From: Rhodanobacter sp. B05
GTDB lineage: Bacteria > Pseudomonadota > Gammaproteobacteria > Xanthomonadales > Rhodanobacteraceae
DNA length: 64,000 nt
NCBI RefSeq assembly: GCF_002001085.1
Contig: NZ_MUNU01000012.1
Location: forward strand, 124,001-188,000
Direction of reading: 5' to 3'
The number at the start of each line of letters is the position of its first letter. Within the stretch, counting starts at the first letter, position 1. Positions 28,726 to 37,631 of this stretch are shown here, in pieces. The notes under the pieces were generated by a model, which did no database searches, had not been told where the DNA came from, and saw only the letters and a list, made by a program, of their open reading frames with translations. Both the position numbers and the translations under genes were made by a program.

Positions 28726-30816
28726 TCAGCCGCCCGAATGTGTGCCACTCCGTACTGGTCCGGTCGACACTGCCTCTCTCATCTCTCGCCAATGCGCATA
28801 TTGCTGCTTCTTGATGGGATTCGGGTCTTCGTACCCCTGCAGCCAGAAGCGGAACCAGTCCAGATTTCTTTCGTACACCGCAAGCTTGTGCTTTGGCTGG
28901 AACTGCTGATGCGGCTCGTTGGGGAATACGTAAAGGTCCGCCATGTTCTTCCTGATCATGGGTATGACGTAGTCGGTCGCCTGCATATACTCCTGCTCTG
29001 GCATCTGAAAGAGGACCGGCGCAGATATTCTGTCCAGGTTGTACACCGGAGACAGCACATGCCATTGCGCTGGCGTTTTTTCAGGCGAGCCAAGCCCCCA
29101 GAACTCTTTCAATCCGCTTGTAAACCGGTCCCCTTTCAGGGATCCAAACAGATAGTAATTGGGCGACATCGACACGGAACTGACTGAGGCAGCCGCCAGA
29201 AGCCGCGACTTCATTGCGACCCACATCGTGACCTCACTTCCGAAGCTCAATCCACCCATCCCCACTTTGGCGCAATCGATCTCGCCATTTGCCGACAACA
29301 GCGCGACCGCGCGCTCGGCGGCCGCGAGTCCTTCGTTGTAGCGATCGACAGGATCGAGAAGATAAGGGGCGGCATTGATGCAGAGTGCCGATATTCCGTG
29401 CGCTGCCAAGCTTGCGAAGGGCCATTCATCGCCCACGCCGCCACGCACGAATCCCGCGCATCGATAGTAGTTCACGAACAACGGAGGCTTGGCTCCAGAA
29501 CTTATCTTCGCTGGATAAAACTGCCCCGTGAACAGCTGGCCTTTCGCATCCTTCCAATGCAACAACCTTACCGAACTGTATTTCGCCATCGCCTGCGCGA
29601 GCGCCGCATTGGGTTCAAACAGCACCCGGCGGGTTCCCGTCTTCAGGTCGATCCGCTCCAAGCGCGGCGGCTGACTGGCCGTCGCGCTCACACATACCAT
29701 CGCGGTATGGGAAGCCCCGCATTTACTGGACGGATCCCGTCCACCATTGAGCAGGCCCGACGAATGCGCCACCGGAAGCACGGCTCCGGCCCTGACATTC
29801 CAGCGATAGATGGATTGCGCCAATCCTGCCGACGGATCCGTTACGGTAAACAGCACCTCATCGCTGTGGGGGCGCCATTGGATCGACGTGATTGCCTTTC
29901 CCGTGCATGCCGCGGCCTTGCATACGATCTGTTGCGATCCCTTTTCGGGCAATGTCGCAGACAACTTGACATCCGGTTTGTCACGCAGGCCGTTCCTTTT
30001 GCCAATTCGGGTCAAGATGGCTACACGGTCATCTCCCGGTGAACGCGACAGGAGCCAGGCCTCGGGGTATCGCCTGTCTGCATTGGATTCATCACCCACA
30101 CCACTGGCTTCGGCGGCGTCCAGGTCCCGCGTTACCTGCTTCTGCAGATCCACTGCTTTCCAGTGGTCGGGAACATCGGCCGGCAATGGAACACGGTCGA
30201 ACCAAACTTTGCCGTAACGCTGGGTCGCCATGCGTCCCCCTACGAAACCGGAGCGAAATAGCGGCTGCCCTATCGGTACGGAGGCGTCGATGTGAATGCC
30301 CTGGTCGTACTCGGCCCGCTCCGCCGACCGGACCTCCTCGCGGGTCGCGCCGACGCTGTACCTGAGGACACGTCCGCCCTTGCCCAAGGCGAAATCGCGC
30401 ACGTTCGCCGCGTCATGCGTCATGGGTTCCGCGCCCGAACCGTTCGCCGCCGCACGCCACACATCGATCTTTCCGTCGACCATGGCACGGTAATAGATCC
30501 AGCGCTCATCCGGAGACCACACGACAGTAGCTGGCAGAGGAATTCCTGCAGAGTCACGCAGGACCACGCCGCCGTCCGCGATTAGGTGAGGAAGCGAAGC
30601 CCCGTCGACATCCTGCACATACCAGAATGCATCGTAGGTATTGCGTTCGACCGAAGCCTGCTCGACCCGGAAGGCCACCTGCTTTCCATCCGGAGATACG
30701 ACAGGATTACTGAAGTCGGCCACCTCCAGCAGATCGCGAGGTTCAACCGTCTGCGCATGGGCGACATACGAGAGCCCGCTCATGAGCACGAGAATTGGCA
30801 AGATCCTGATCCTCAT
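28726..30816 (-). CDS. M2: AtxE2-type lasso peptide isopeptidase
   Basis: A 696-residue S9-family isopeptidase homologous to the M1 enzyme. The signal peptide is MRIRILPILVLMSGLSYVAHA. Propeller motifs are SPDGKQVAFRVEQAS, WSPDERWIYYRA and [12 protein letters not shown]. The hydrolase has Ser524 in GGLSFGSE, EQE at 607-609 and His636 in NEPH. The start at 30816, five bases after the receptor stop, is preferred to the longer frame inside the receptor gene because it begins at the signal peptide. The C-terminus (RSGTHSGG) and about 45 bases beyond the stop resemble the M5 equivalent. Confidence 0.88.
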   Translation of the reverse strand: MRIRILPILVLMSGLSYVAHAQTVEPRDLLEVADFSNPVVSPDGKQVAFRVEQASVERNTYDAFWYVQDVDGASLPHLIADGGVVLRDSAGIPLPATVVWSPDERWIYYRAMVDGKIDVWRAAANGSGAEPMTHDAANVRDFALGKGGRVLRYSVGATREEVRSAERAEYDQGIHIDASVPIGQPLFRSGFVGGRMATQRYGKVWFDRVPLPADVPDHWKAVDLQKQVTRDLDAAEASGVGDESNADRRYPEAWLLSRSPGDDRVAILTRIGKRNGLRDKPDVKLSATLPEKGSQQIVCKAAACTGKAITSIQWRPHSDEVLFTVTDPSAGLAQSIYRWNVRAGAVLPVAHSSGLLNGGRDPSSKCGASHTAMVCVSATASQPPRLERIDLKTGTRRVLFEPNAALAQAMAKYSSVRLLHWKDAKGQLFTGQFYPAKISSGAKPPLFVNYYRCAGFVRGGVGDEWPFASLAAHGISALCINAAPYLLDPVDRYNEGLAAAERAVALLSANGEIDCAKVGMGGLSFGSEVTMWVAMKSRLLAAASVSSVSMSPNYYLFGSLKGDRFTSGLKEFWGLGSPEKTPAQWHVLSPVYNLDRISAPVLFQMPEQEYMQATDYVIPMIRKNMADLYVFPNEPHQQFQPKHKLAVYERNLDWFRFWLQGYEDPNPIKKQQYAHWREMREAVSTGPVRSGTHSGG

Positions 30817-30821
30817 TGCCG

Positions 30822-33437
30822 TCACCAATGCTTGGACAACGACAGGCTCAGGAAGCGCCCCACCGCCGAATAGTTGGTCGAATCGTAGGGCGCGTAGCCG
30901 TTGGCGTAGTTCACCGAGGTGGCGGCGTACAATGGCGGTGCACGATTGAGCAGGTTCTGGGCCGACAACTCCAACGCCAGATTCGACCATACGTCCTCGC
31001 GCGTGCCAGTGTCGTAGCGCAGCGTGGCGTCGAAGGTGGTAAACGAGGCGCCCTTCCTACCATCCGCGGTATTGGTCACCCCGCTCGTGTAGTTTCCAAA
31101 TAGCGAAGCGGTGAATCCGCCCTGCTGCCACATCGCCCCGATGCGGCTTTTGATCCTGGCCGGATGGGCCAATGTGCCAGCCAAGTCGTAAGGGCTCTGC
31201 GCCGCCGTCAGAGATTGTGTACTGTCCAACCAACTGGTCGAGCCCCGGACCATCAACCGCCCTGAGCTCAGGTCGAATTGGTACGACCCTGACAGGTCGA
31301 TCCCTTTGATCCGCTGCCGGGCTGCATTGACATACCGGCCATCGAGGATCGCCAGGACCTTGCTGGCGTCGTAAGGTGCACCAACAAAGTTGAAGAAGTT
31401 GCTGATGTTTACGTTTGCAAGCGCCGTCGCCTGCGCTGCCTCGGTTGGATCGTAATCGACAAAATCCGCGTAGACCGGATTGCCTAACACGTTGAAATCA
31501 GTGAGCGGTTGCAGAACACGGTCGGTGTAGTCGACATCGAACCAAGTCAGCTCCGCCTCAAGGCCGGTTAGGGTCTCCGGGTGAAATACCAGCGAGGCAC
31601 TCCGTGTCCGGGCCCGCTCGGGGTGCAGGTCCGCGTTGCCACCCGACAGCCACAACACCGCGGCATTCGGGGGGTAACCGGCGCCAAATGTCGCCGCCGG
31701 GTAGTAGATGGCGACCTGGGCGAGAGAGCGTTGATCAAGTGTGGGCTCCTTGAACGACTTGCCCCATGAGGCTTTCAACGAGAAATCGGCACTGGGCGAA
31801 TAGATCACACCAAACTTGGGCGTGGTTACTCTTCCGTAATCGCCATCTTCGGTGCGAACCGCGCCTGTCAGCGCAAGTCGCTCAATCCCGCCGATGCCCT
31901 GCTCCGGCCCGATCAACGGCAGGCTCAATTCGGCATAGGCAAAGCGGCTACTCTGGTCTCCACTGGCGCCGACCGTGCCGCGGCTGGTGATCGAGTACAG
32001 AAAGTCGTTGTACCGGTAGCCTGCACCCGTGGCCAGCCTCGCTTCACCCCCGGGCAGTGTGAACAACGGCCCTTCCGCACCGATCTCATAAGTCAGGCTT
32101 TTGTTCCCGTACGCGACGCCGCCAGCAGTGACCGCCCCGTCTGTTCTGCTTACCGTCGGTTGAGAAATTGAATTCTTCTCTTTTCCCCGAGCCCCGCTGA
32201 GCGTGAGCGTCCAGTCGCCCGGCAGCCATATTTCGAGACTGGGCGCCAGCAGGGTGGTCTTCGTCTCTACGTTGTAGGGATAGTAAACGCTGGGGTATGC
32301 CGACGATGTCGTGATGTCCCGCTCGTTCCTGAGCGCATCCAGATGCAGTTCCACGGCCTCTCCCAGCGACTGGTGCAGGCTGAACAAACCGCTGCGCAGA
32401 TCGTTGCCCTGCCACAGCGTCGAAGGCCGGTACATCGATTGGGTGTAGTCACGCTGGTCGGAGTAGATCGGATCGTTGGAGGTTTTCTCTCCTGCCACGA
32501 TCAAGCCACCCGTGGCCCAGGTGGTGCCAGCGGTGGCGTTGTACTCGCGCGTGATCAGTCCGCCGTCGGTGGCACCGCCATAACGCGTGCCGGCTGTCAC
32601 ACCATCGAAGTCGCGCTTGAGGATCACATTGGCCACGCCGCCCACCGCATCCGAGCCATAGATGGCCGAAGCGCCATCCGGGACAATCTCGAGGCGCTCC
32701 ACCGCCTCCACAGGAATCGCGCTGATGTCCACCGTCTGGGAAAACCCGCCATAGGACATGCGACGGCCATTGAGTAGGGTCAAGGTCGCATCCGGCCCCA
32801 GCCCACGTAGATTCATGCCCGAGCCGCCGGTGATGTTTTGATTGCTAGGCCCGCCTCCCCCTGCGCCTTTCGCGACTCCCGGGTTCTGTCCCCCGGAGAA
32901 GTTCTGCGGCACGCTGCGGGCCACTTCGCCGAGATCCGTAAAACCTTCCTGCTGGATCCGCTCGCTGCCGATCGTGATGACCGGCGAAGGCGTGGTGCCA
33001 CCGCGGATGCGTGTGCCGGTAACCAATACTGTATCCAAGGTCGTTGGTTCGGCTTTGGCACCCTCGGCGCTACCTGTCGGCTTCCTCGCCGATTTGTTCC
33101 CGGAACTCGGTGGCTCAGACGCCGCATAAATCGTAACCGTCTTCGCATTGAGAAACCGATATTCCAGGCCGGTGCCCTCCAGCAGCTTCTGCAACGTCGC
33201 CTCTGGCGACAGGCCGGCCGGCGCGCCCTTGGTGCGCACGCCGTCGGCGATCTTCGAGACATAGACCAGCTGCAGGTGCTCGCGTTGCGCGAAGGCGTTG
33301 AGTGCCTGGTTCAAGGGCATGGCCGGGATGGCCGAGTCGGATACCGACTGCAGGAATGGTGCCGCCATTACCGGGGCGGCAATGCCAGCACCGAACAGTG
33401 ACGCCAGGCAGCACATGGTCAGGACGCGCATACGCAT
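30822..33437 (-). CDS. M2: TonB-dependent receptor with STN signalling domain
   Basis: An 871-residue receptor. The signal peptide ends about residue 26. The STN domain (ALNAFAQREHLQLVYVSKIA to KTVTIYAAS) is very different from that of M1, yet the plug and barrel are highly similar, with long blocks such as GLITREYNATAGTTWATGGL and YTQSMYRPSTLWQGNDLRSG unchanged. It ends LSLSKHW. GGGGGA precedes ATG 33437 at eight bases. The likely ligand is a lasso peptide related to that of M1 (inference from the shared barrel). Confidence 0.9.
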   Translation of the reverse strand: MRMRVLTMCCLASLFGAGIAAPVMAAPFLQSVSDSAIPAMPLNQALNAFAQREHLQLVYVSKIADGVRTKGAPAGLSPEATLQKLLEGTGLEYRFLNAKTVTIYAASEPPSSGNKSARKPTGSAEGAKAEPTTLDTVLVTGTRIRGGTTPSPVITIGSERIQQEGFTDLGEVARSVPQNFSGGQNPGVAKGAGGGGPSNQNITGGSGMNLRGLGPDATLTLLNGRRMSYGGFSQTVDISAIPVEAVERLEIVPDGASAIYGSDAVGGVANVILKRDFDGVTAGTRYGGATDGGLITREYNATAGTTWATGGLIVAGEKTSNDPIYSDQRDYTQSMYRPSTLWQGNDLRSGLFSLHQSLGEAVELHLDALRNERDITTSSAYPSVYYPYNVETKTTLLAPSLEIWLPGDWTLTLSGARGKEKNSISQPTVSRTDGAVTAGGVAYGNKSLTYEIGAEGPLFTLPGGEARLATGAGYRYNDFLYSITSRGTVGASGDQSSRFAYAELSLPLIGPEQGIGGIERLALTGAVRTEDGDYGRVTTPKFGVIYSPSADFSLKASWGKSFKEPTLDQRSLAQVAIYYPAATFGAGYPPNAAVLWLSGGNADLHPERARTRSASLVFHPETLTGLEAELTWFDVDYTDRVLQPLTDFNVLGNPVYADFVDYDPTEAAQATALANVNISNFFNFVGAPYDASKVLAILDGRYVNAARQRIKGIDLSGSYQFDLSSGRLMVRGSTSWLDSTQSLTAAQSPYDLAGTLAHPARIKSRIGAMWQQGGFTASLFGNYTSGVTNTADGRKGASFTTFDATLRYDTGTREDVWSNLALELSAQNLLNRAPPLYAATSVNYANGYAPYDSTNYSAVGRFLSLSLSKHW

Positions 33438-33517
33438 GAATCGATTCCCCCGCTGGAGTTGGTGATACGGCACATCACCGCCAGTCCCCCGACCGGCCTG
33501 CCGTGATGCGCTCTCTA

Positions 33518-33549
33518 GTTACGAGGGTTGGAGCGAAAAACCGGGTACC
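33518..33549 (-). promoter_or_regulatory. M2 receptor: ECF-type promoter motif GGTACCCG-N14-CCCTC
   Basis: On the minus strand GGTACCCG is followed exactly 14 bases later by CCCTCGTAAC. The same elements at the same spacing, also preceded by a CGAAAAA run, occur before the M2 sigma gene (35316-35348). This strongly suggests a promoter recognised by the M2 sigma factor. Confidence 0.65.
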
Positions 33550-33558
33550 GCTTTTTCG
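33534..33558 (-). terminator. hairpin after M2 fecR, overlapping the receptor promoter
   Basis: CGAAAAA and TTTTTCG arms enclose a GCGGTACCCGG core that extends the pairing to about ten of eleven bases, 30 bases after the fecR stop. The T-run inside the 3' arm resembles an intrinsic terminator. The same bases include the -35 part of the M2 receptor promoter, so one element may both end fecR and begin the receptor transcript. Confidence 0.45.
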
Positions 33559-33587
33559 ATTGGCCGTCTATTCGTATGGATCGCGGA

Positions 33588-34751
33588 TCATTTATGGCGC
33601 CGCTGCGAACCCCGGCTGGCGACGACAACCAATTGCTGGCCATGAGTTTCCACATGCACGTCCGGCAGGCTGTCGAGGAAGGCAGCGAAGGTGGACACGT
33701 CGTGCGCATCGAACGTACCGCTGATGGGCAGCATGGCGATGCGCGGATCGCTCACGCTGATCTGCAGGTTGTTGTAGCGGTTGAACTCCGCCGCCACGGC
33801 GGCGATGGCCTGATTCTCGAAGGCGATATTGCCCTGGGTCCAGGCGGTGGCCCGCTGCACGTCGATCGGGCCTTGCGATTCCACTTGGCCAGAGGCAGCG
33901 ATACGTGCCTGGTGACCGGCCGTGAGATCGACAATGGGACGACCCTGCAGCGCTGAGTGGTAGCGATCCAGGCCGAACCAGCCAGTGGATGGCGCAGGCA
34001 CCGCGCGCCATACCTGCACCTGGCCTTCCGCCACGGTGACGGTGGTGTCGGCTCTCTGCCGGTAGATGTCGAACGTCGTGCCGATGTCCTTGATGAGCAG
34101 GCCATCGACCTGCACACCAAAGGGGCGTGCCGGATCTTTCGCTACCTCGAAGTAGGCCTGGCCGCGGGTAACTTCGACGCGCCGTTGGCGCCGGTCGAAA
34201 TGGACCGCGATGGTGGAGTCGGAGTTGAGCCGCACGACCGTGTTGTCGGGCAGTTGCAGGCTGCGCTGCTCGCCATGGCGAGTGGCATAACTCTGCAGCT
34301 GCGGCTTGTACACGAACCATTGAAGACCCGCGAACAGGGCAACTGCCGCCAGCGCCGACATCGCGATGCCGACTCCCCAGCGCGCGAAGGGGCGGCGCGG
34401 CGCGTGGGATGCGCGATGATCGCGGCCAGCCCTCCTCCGGTATTTGCCCGTTGCACGTGCGTCGGGCGCGGGCGTGTACGCGGTGCCATCGAACGAAACC
34501 ACGCGCTCCGCCATGTCGGCCTCGCGCAGCAAGGGCTGCAGCGGCGTGGTGTTTTGCCGTGCTGCACCGCCGATATCCCGCGCCATACCGGCGATGGACA
34601 GATATTCGGCCACGTGCACGGGCGAGGCGCGCAGCCAGCACATGAAGACCTGTTGCTGCGATGGAGCAAGCTCGCCATCGCGATGCGCCACGTACCATTC
34701 GGCCGCCTGTTCGGCGATGAGAGCGTGCAATTGTTCGTCTGGTGTGCGCAT
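33588..34751 (-). CDS. M2: FecR-type anti-sigma/sigma regulator
   Basis: A 387-residue regulator, the longest FecR in the window. DUF4880 region (AAEWYVAHRDGELAPSQQQVF), an extended Arg-rich linker, a membrane helix near residues 130-150, then the FecR domain (SYATRHGEQRSLQLPDN, GTTFDIYRQRADTTV) and a C-terminal domain with ISGTFDAHDVSTFAAFL. The ATG at 34751 starts five bases after the sigma stop; the ribosome-binding site is weak, so coupling to sigma translation is likely. Confidence 0.88.
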   Translation of the reverse strand: MRTPDEQLHALIAEQAAEWYVAHRDGELAPSQQQVFMCWLRASPVHVAEYLSIAGMARDIGGAARQNTTPLQPLLREADMAERVVSFDGTAYTPAPDARATGKYRRRAGRDHRASHAPRRPFARWGVGIAMSALAAVALFAGLQWFVYKPQLQSYATRHGEQRSLQLPDNTVVRLNSDSTIAVHFDRRQRRVEVTRGQAYFEVAKDPARPFGVQVDGLLIKDIGTTFDIYRQRADTTVTVAEGQVQVWRAVPAPSTGWFGLDRYHSALQGRPIVDLTAGHQARIAASGQVESQGPIDVQRATAWTQGNIAFENQAIAAVAAEFNRYNNLQISVSDPRIAMLPISGTFDAHDVSTFAAFLDSLPDVHVETHGQQLVVVASRGSQRRHK

Positions 34752-34756
34752 GGCGG

Positions 34757-35275
34757 CTACTCGTACCGGGCCAGGCCGCGGCGGCACAGCGCCAGCGCCT
34801 TGACGACGTATTTCTTGACCATGTGCGTGGACACTCCCAGTTGCACGGCGATCTCCTCGTAGCTCATGCCGTCGCGGTGCTGCATCAGCAGCACCGCCTT
34901 GCAGCGCGGCGGCAAACGGTCGAGCATGGCGGCCACCCGCTGCTGGCGGAAGTCGCGCTCGGCCTCGTCCTCGGCCGAACCTTGCGGGGCTTCCAGCTCC
35001 GGCAACACCTGCGCGATGTCCACGCCGAGGCCGCGGCGCTTTTGCAGCACGGCATGTTCCTTGACGAGGTTGGACGCGACGGTGAACAGGTAGGCTTCGG
35101 GGTTGGCGATGGGGTTGTCGTCGCCGCCATCGATGCGCAACAGGCGCACATAGACCTCCTGGGCCAGATCCTGCGCATCCCAGGGATGCGCCACCCGGCG
35201 CCGGAAGAAACCGTTGAGCGCGGCTTGATGCGTGGTGAACATCCGCGCCCAGAATGTACGTTTGTCGGGCTTCAC
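34757..35275 (-). CDS. M2: FecI-type ECF sigma factor
   Basis: A 172-residue ECF sigma of the FecI group. Region 2 includes WDAQDLAQEVYVRLLRI and NPEAYLFTVASNLVKEH; region 4 includes LPPRCKAVLLMQHRDGMSYEEIA with the VSTHMVKKYVVKAL recognition helix. Translation starts at GTG 35275 after GAGGGGAC. A hairpin (35291-35311) lies in the leader and an ECF-type promoter at 35316-35348. Confidence 0.88.
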   Translation of the reverse strand: MKPDKRTFWARMFTTHQAALNGFFRRRVAHPWDAQDLAQEVYVRLLRIDGGDDNPIANPEAYLFTVASNLVKEHAVLQKRRGLGVDIAQVLPELEAPQGSAEDEAERDFRQQRVAAMLDRLPPRCKAVLLMQHRDGMSYEEIAVQLGVSTHMVKKYVVKALALCRRGLARYE

Positions 35276-35290
35276 GTCCCCTCGCGGGTC

Positions 35291-35311
35291 GGCAGCCGTA
35301 CAGCGGCTGCC
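35291..35311 (-). promoter_or_regulatory. hairpin in the leader of the M2 sigma mRNA
   Basis: GGCAGCCG and CGGCTGCC are perfectly complementary around a five-base loop, between the predicted promoter and the ribosome-binding site of the M2 sigma gene. It could modulate translation or mRNA stability; this is inferred from position only. Confidence 0.4.
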
Positions 35312-35315
35312 TACA

Positions 35316-35348
35316 CTATAAGAGGGGTGCCGCGGAATATCGGGTACC
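35316..35348 (-). promoter_or_regulatory. M2 sigma-fecR: ECF-type promoter motif GGTACCCG-N14-CCCTC
   Basis: GGTACCCG, then 14 bases, then CCCTCTTATAG on the minus strand, matching the M2 receptor promoter in both boxes and in spacing. The A-rich stretch CGAAAAAA just upstream of the -35 box is also shared. It predicts autoregulation of the sigma-fecR pair. Confidence 0.65.
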
Positions 35349-35388
35349 TGTTTTTTCGCCGCTGGCTCGTCGCGGAGTCGTGGTGCAG

Positions 35389-35405
35389 TTCCCCGCTGCG
35401 GGGAA
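35389..35405. terminator. short palindrome downstream of the M3 isopeptidase
   Basis: TTCCCCGC and GCGGGGAA flank a single T just beyond the M3 isopeptidase stop. With practically no loop it is better seen as a palindrome than a classic terminator. It lies between the end of M3 and the promoter of the M2 sigma gene. Confidence 0.35.
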
Positions 35406-35412
35406 ATTCATC

Positions 35413-37530
35413 TCAAAGCGGCTGACGCTTCGACTTCGTGCCGACGCAAGAAGCTGGGGAATCGGGACGATTCGTCTTCTGTGCGTCGCACATGGCTTCC
35501 CAGTGCTTGTATTGCTCCGCCTTTGCGGGATTCGGGTCTTCATGCCCTTGCAGCCAGAAGCGGAACCAGTCGAGATTGCGCTCATAGGCAGCCAGCTTGT
35601 GCTTGGGTTGGAACTTCTGATGCGGCTCGTTGGGGAAGACGTATAGATCAGCGCGATGTTCGCGTATAAGCGGGATCGCGTAATCCAAGGCATGGATGTA
35701 CTCCTGCTCCGGCATCTGCATCAGGATCGGCGCCTTGATCTTGTCCAGGTTGAGCGTCGGCGAAAGCATTTTCCAGCGCGCGAGCGTCTTGTCCGGCGCA
35801 CCGAGTTGCCAGAGCTTCTTGAGCCCGCTGAAGAATTGCTCCCCCTTCATGCTGCCCAGGAGGTAGTAGTTGAGCGACGTCACGGGGGATGTCACCGATG
35901 CTGCGGCCAGCAGATCGGATTTCATCAGCGTCCACAGGGTCACCTCGCTACCGAAACTGAGACCGCCCATGCCGACCCGGGTGCGGTCGATCTCGCCGTT
36001 CGAAGCCAGCTTCGCGACCACGCTCTCGACCGCCGACAGGCCCAGGCCATAACGCACGGCCGCATCGATGTGATATGGCGCCGAGTTGATGCAAAGCGCG
36101 GAAATTCCACTCTCGGCCAGCGAGGCCAGCGGCCACTCGTCGCCCACACCGCCGCGCAGGAATCCGGTGCAGCTGTAGTAGGTCACGAACAGGGGGGAGG
36201 GCGAATCGCCTTTTTTCCTGGCCGGGAAGAACCAGCCTGTGAATTCCTCGCCGCTCGCGTCCGTCCAGCGCAGCAATTGCGATGGCGCCGATGCCGCCAT
36301 GTCCCGCGCCAAGGCCGGATTCGGATCGAACAGCACCTGCCGATGTCCACTTTCCAGGTCGATCCGTTCCAGGCGCGGCGGGCGATCCGCCTCGGCGACC
36401 ACGCAGGCGAGTGCTTCGGCAGACACGCCACAATCACTCGATCGATCCCGTCCTCCGCTGACCAGGCCACGCGCCTGCACGACCAGCCGGACTTGGCCGC
36501 TGCCCACGTTCCAGCGGAAGATCGATTGCCCCGTCCCCTCGTGGGGATCGGTCACGGTGAACAGCACCTCGTCGCCACCGGGGCGCCACTGGATGCCGGT
36601 GATCTCCTTCTTCGTGCACAGTTCCGACACGCAGCGCACTGGGCGCTTGTCCTTCGGTCCGGAAAGCACGACCAGTTCGACGTAGGGCTTGTACAGCAGT
36701 CCGTAGCCATGGCCGGTACGCACCAGCAGCGCGACACGGCCGCTCTGCGGATCGGACGCGAGCTTGAAGGCATCCGGATTCAGTTTCGAAGGCTCCAGCC
36801 GGGGAGACGGTATCTCGGAATCCGCAAGATCCCGCCGCTTCCGCGTTGCAAGGTCGATCGCCGTCCATCGATCCGGCCTGTCGGCAAGCAGCGGCGCATG
36901 GTCAAACCACACCTTCCCATAGCGTTGCGTCGCCAGGCGGCCTTCGAGGTTGCCGGAACGGAACAGGTTCTGCCCGAGCGGGACAGTGCTATCGATACGG
37001 ATCCCCCGATCATATTCGGCCTGCTCAGCCTCGATCACTTCCTCGCGGGTGGCACCGACGCTGTACTTCAACACCCGGCCATCGGCATCCAGTGCGAAAT
37101 CGCGGACATTGGCAGCGTCGAGCGTCATGGGCTCCGAGCCGGAGCCATCGACGGCTGCACGCCAGACGTCGATCTTCCCGTCGACCAGCGCCCTGTAGTA
37201 GATCCACCGCCCGTCCGGCGACCAAGTGGCGGGAGCGGGCATGGCTTGCCCCGCGGAATCCCTCAACGTCAAGCCTCCGTCCGCCACCCGGTGTGGCGGC
37301 GAATCGCCGCCTAGTTCCTGCACGTACCAAATCGTATCGTAGGTATTCCTCTCCACCGAGGCTTGCTCGGTACGGTACGCAACCTTGCTCCCATCCGGCG
37401 ATATGACTGGATTGCCGATATCGACAACTTCCAACAGACGCTTGGGTGAGATCGTTTCGGCGTGCGCGGGAACGGAAAAGGCAAGCAATACCGCTCCTGC
37501 CGCCAGTAAAGTCTTGACGAACGAATGCAT
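35413..37530 (-). CDS. M3: AtxE2-type lasso peptide isopeptidase
   Basis: A 705-residue isopeptidase with signal peptide MHSFVKTLLAAGAVLLAFSV, propeller motifs ([47 protein letters not shown]) and a hydrolase domain with Ser525 in GGLSFGSE, EQE at 608-610 and His637 in NEPH. Its tail (DSPASCVGTKSKRQPL) differs from the SGG tails of M1, M2, M4 and M5. GAGGAGAAACC precedes the ATG. The gap to the M3 receptor stop is 101 bases. Confidence 0.88.
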   Translation of the reverse strand: MHSFVKTLLAAGAVLLAFSVPAHAETISPKRLLEVVDIGNPVISPDGSKVAYRTEQASVERNTYDTIWYVQELGGDSPPHRVADGGLTLRDSAGQAMPAPATWSPDGRWIYYRALVDGKIDVWRAAVDGSGSEPMTLDAANVRDFALDADGRVLKYSVGATREEVIEAEQAEYDRGIRIDSTVPLGQNLFRSGNLEGRLATQRYGKVWFDHAPLLADRPDRWTAIDLATRKRRDLADSEIPSPRLEPSKLNPDAFKLASDPQSGRVALLVRTGHGYGLLYKPYVELVVLSGPKDKRPVRCVSELCTKKEITGIQWRPGGDEVLFTVTDPHEGTGQSIFRWNVGSGQVRLVVQARGLVSGGRDRSSDCGVSAEALACVVAEADRPPRLERIDLESGHRQVLFDPNPALARDMAASAPSQLLRWTDASGEEFTGWFFPARKKGDSPSPLFVTYYSCTGFLRGGVGDEWPLASLAESGISALCINSAPYHIDAAVRYGLGLSAVESVVAKLASNGEIDRTRVGMGGLSFGSEVTLWTLMKSDLLAAASVTSPVTSLNYYLLGSMKGEQFFSGLKKLWQLGAPDKTLARWKMLSPTLNLDKIKAPILMQMPEQEYIHALDYAIPLIREHRADLYVFPNEPHQKFQPKHKLAAYERNLDWFRFWLQGHEDPNPAKAEQYKHWEAMCDAQKTNRPDSPASCVGTKSKRQPL

Positions 37531-37631
37531 TGGTTTCTCCTCGGATCATGCCGACTCGCGGCATGCTCGACGGACCCGTGGCACCTGTTGCTTCGCGCCA
37601 GGGGCAGACAAGTTCTAATCGTGGAACCGGC

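Noticed and set aside
30817-30990. N-terminal extension of the M2 isopeptidase into the receptor gene
   Set aside because: The extension overlaps the receptor coding sequence; a proper signal peptide begins at 30816.
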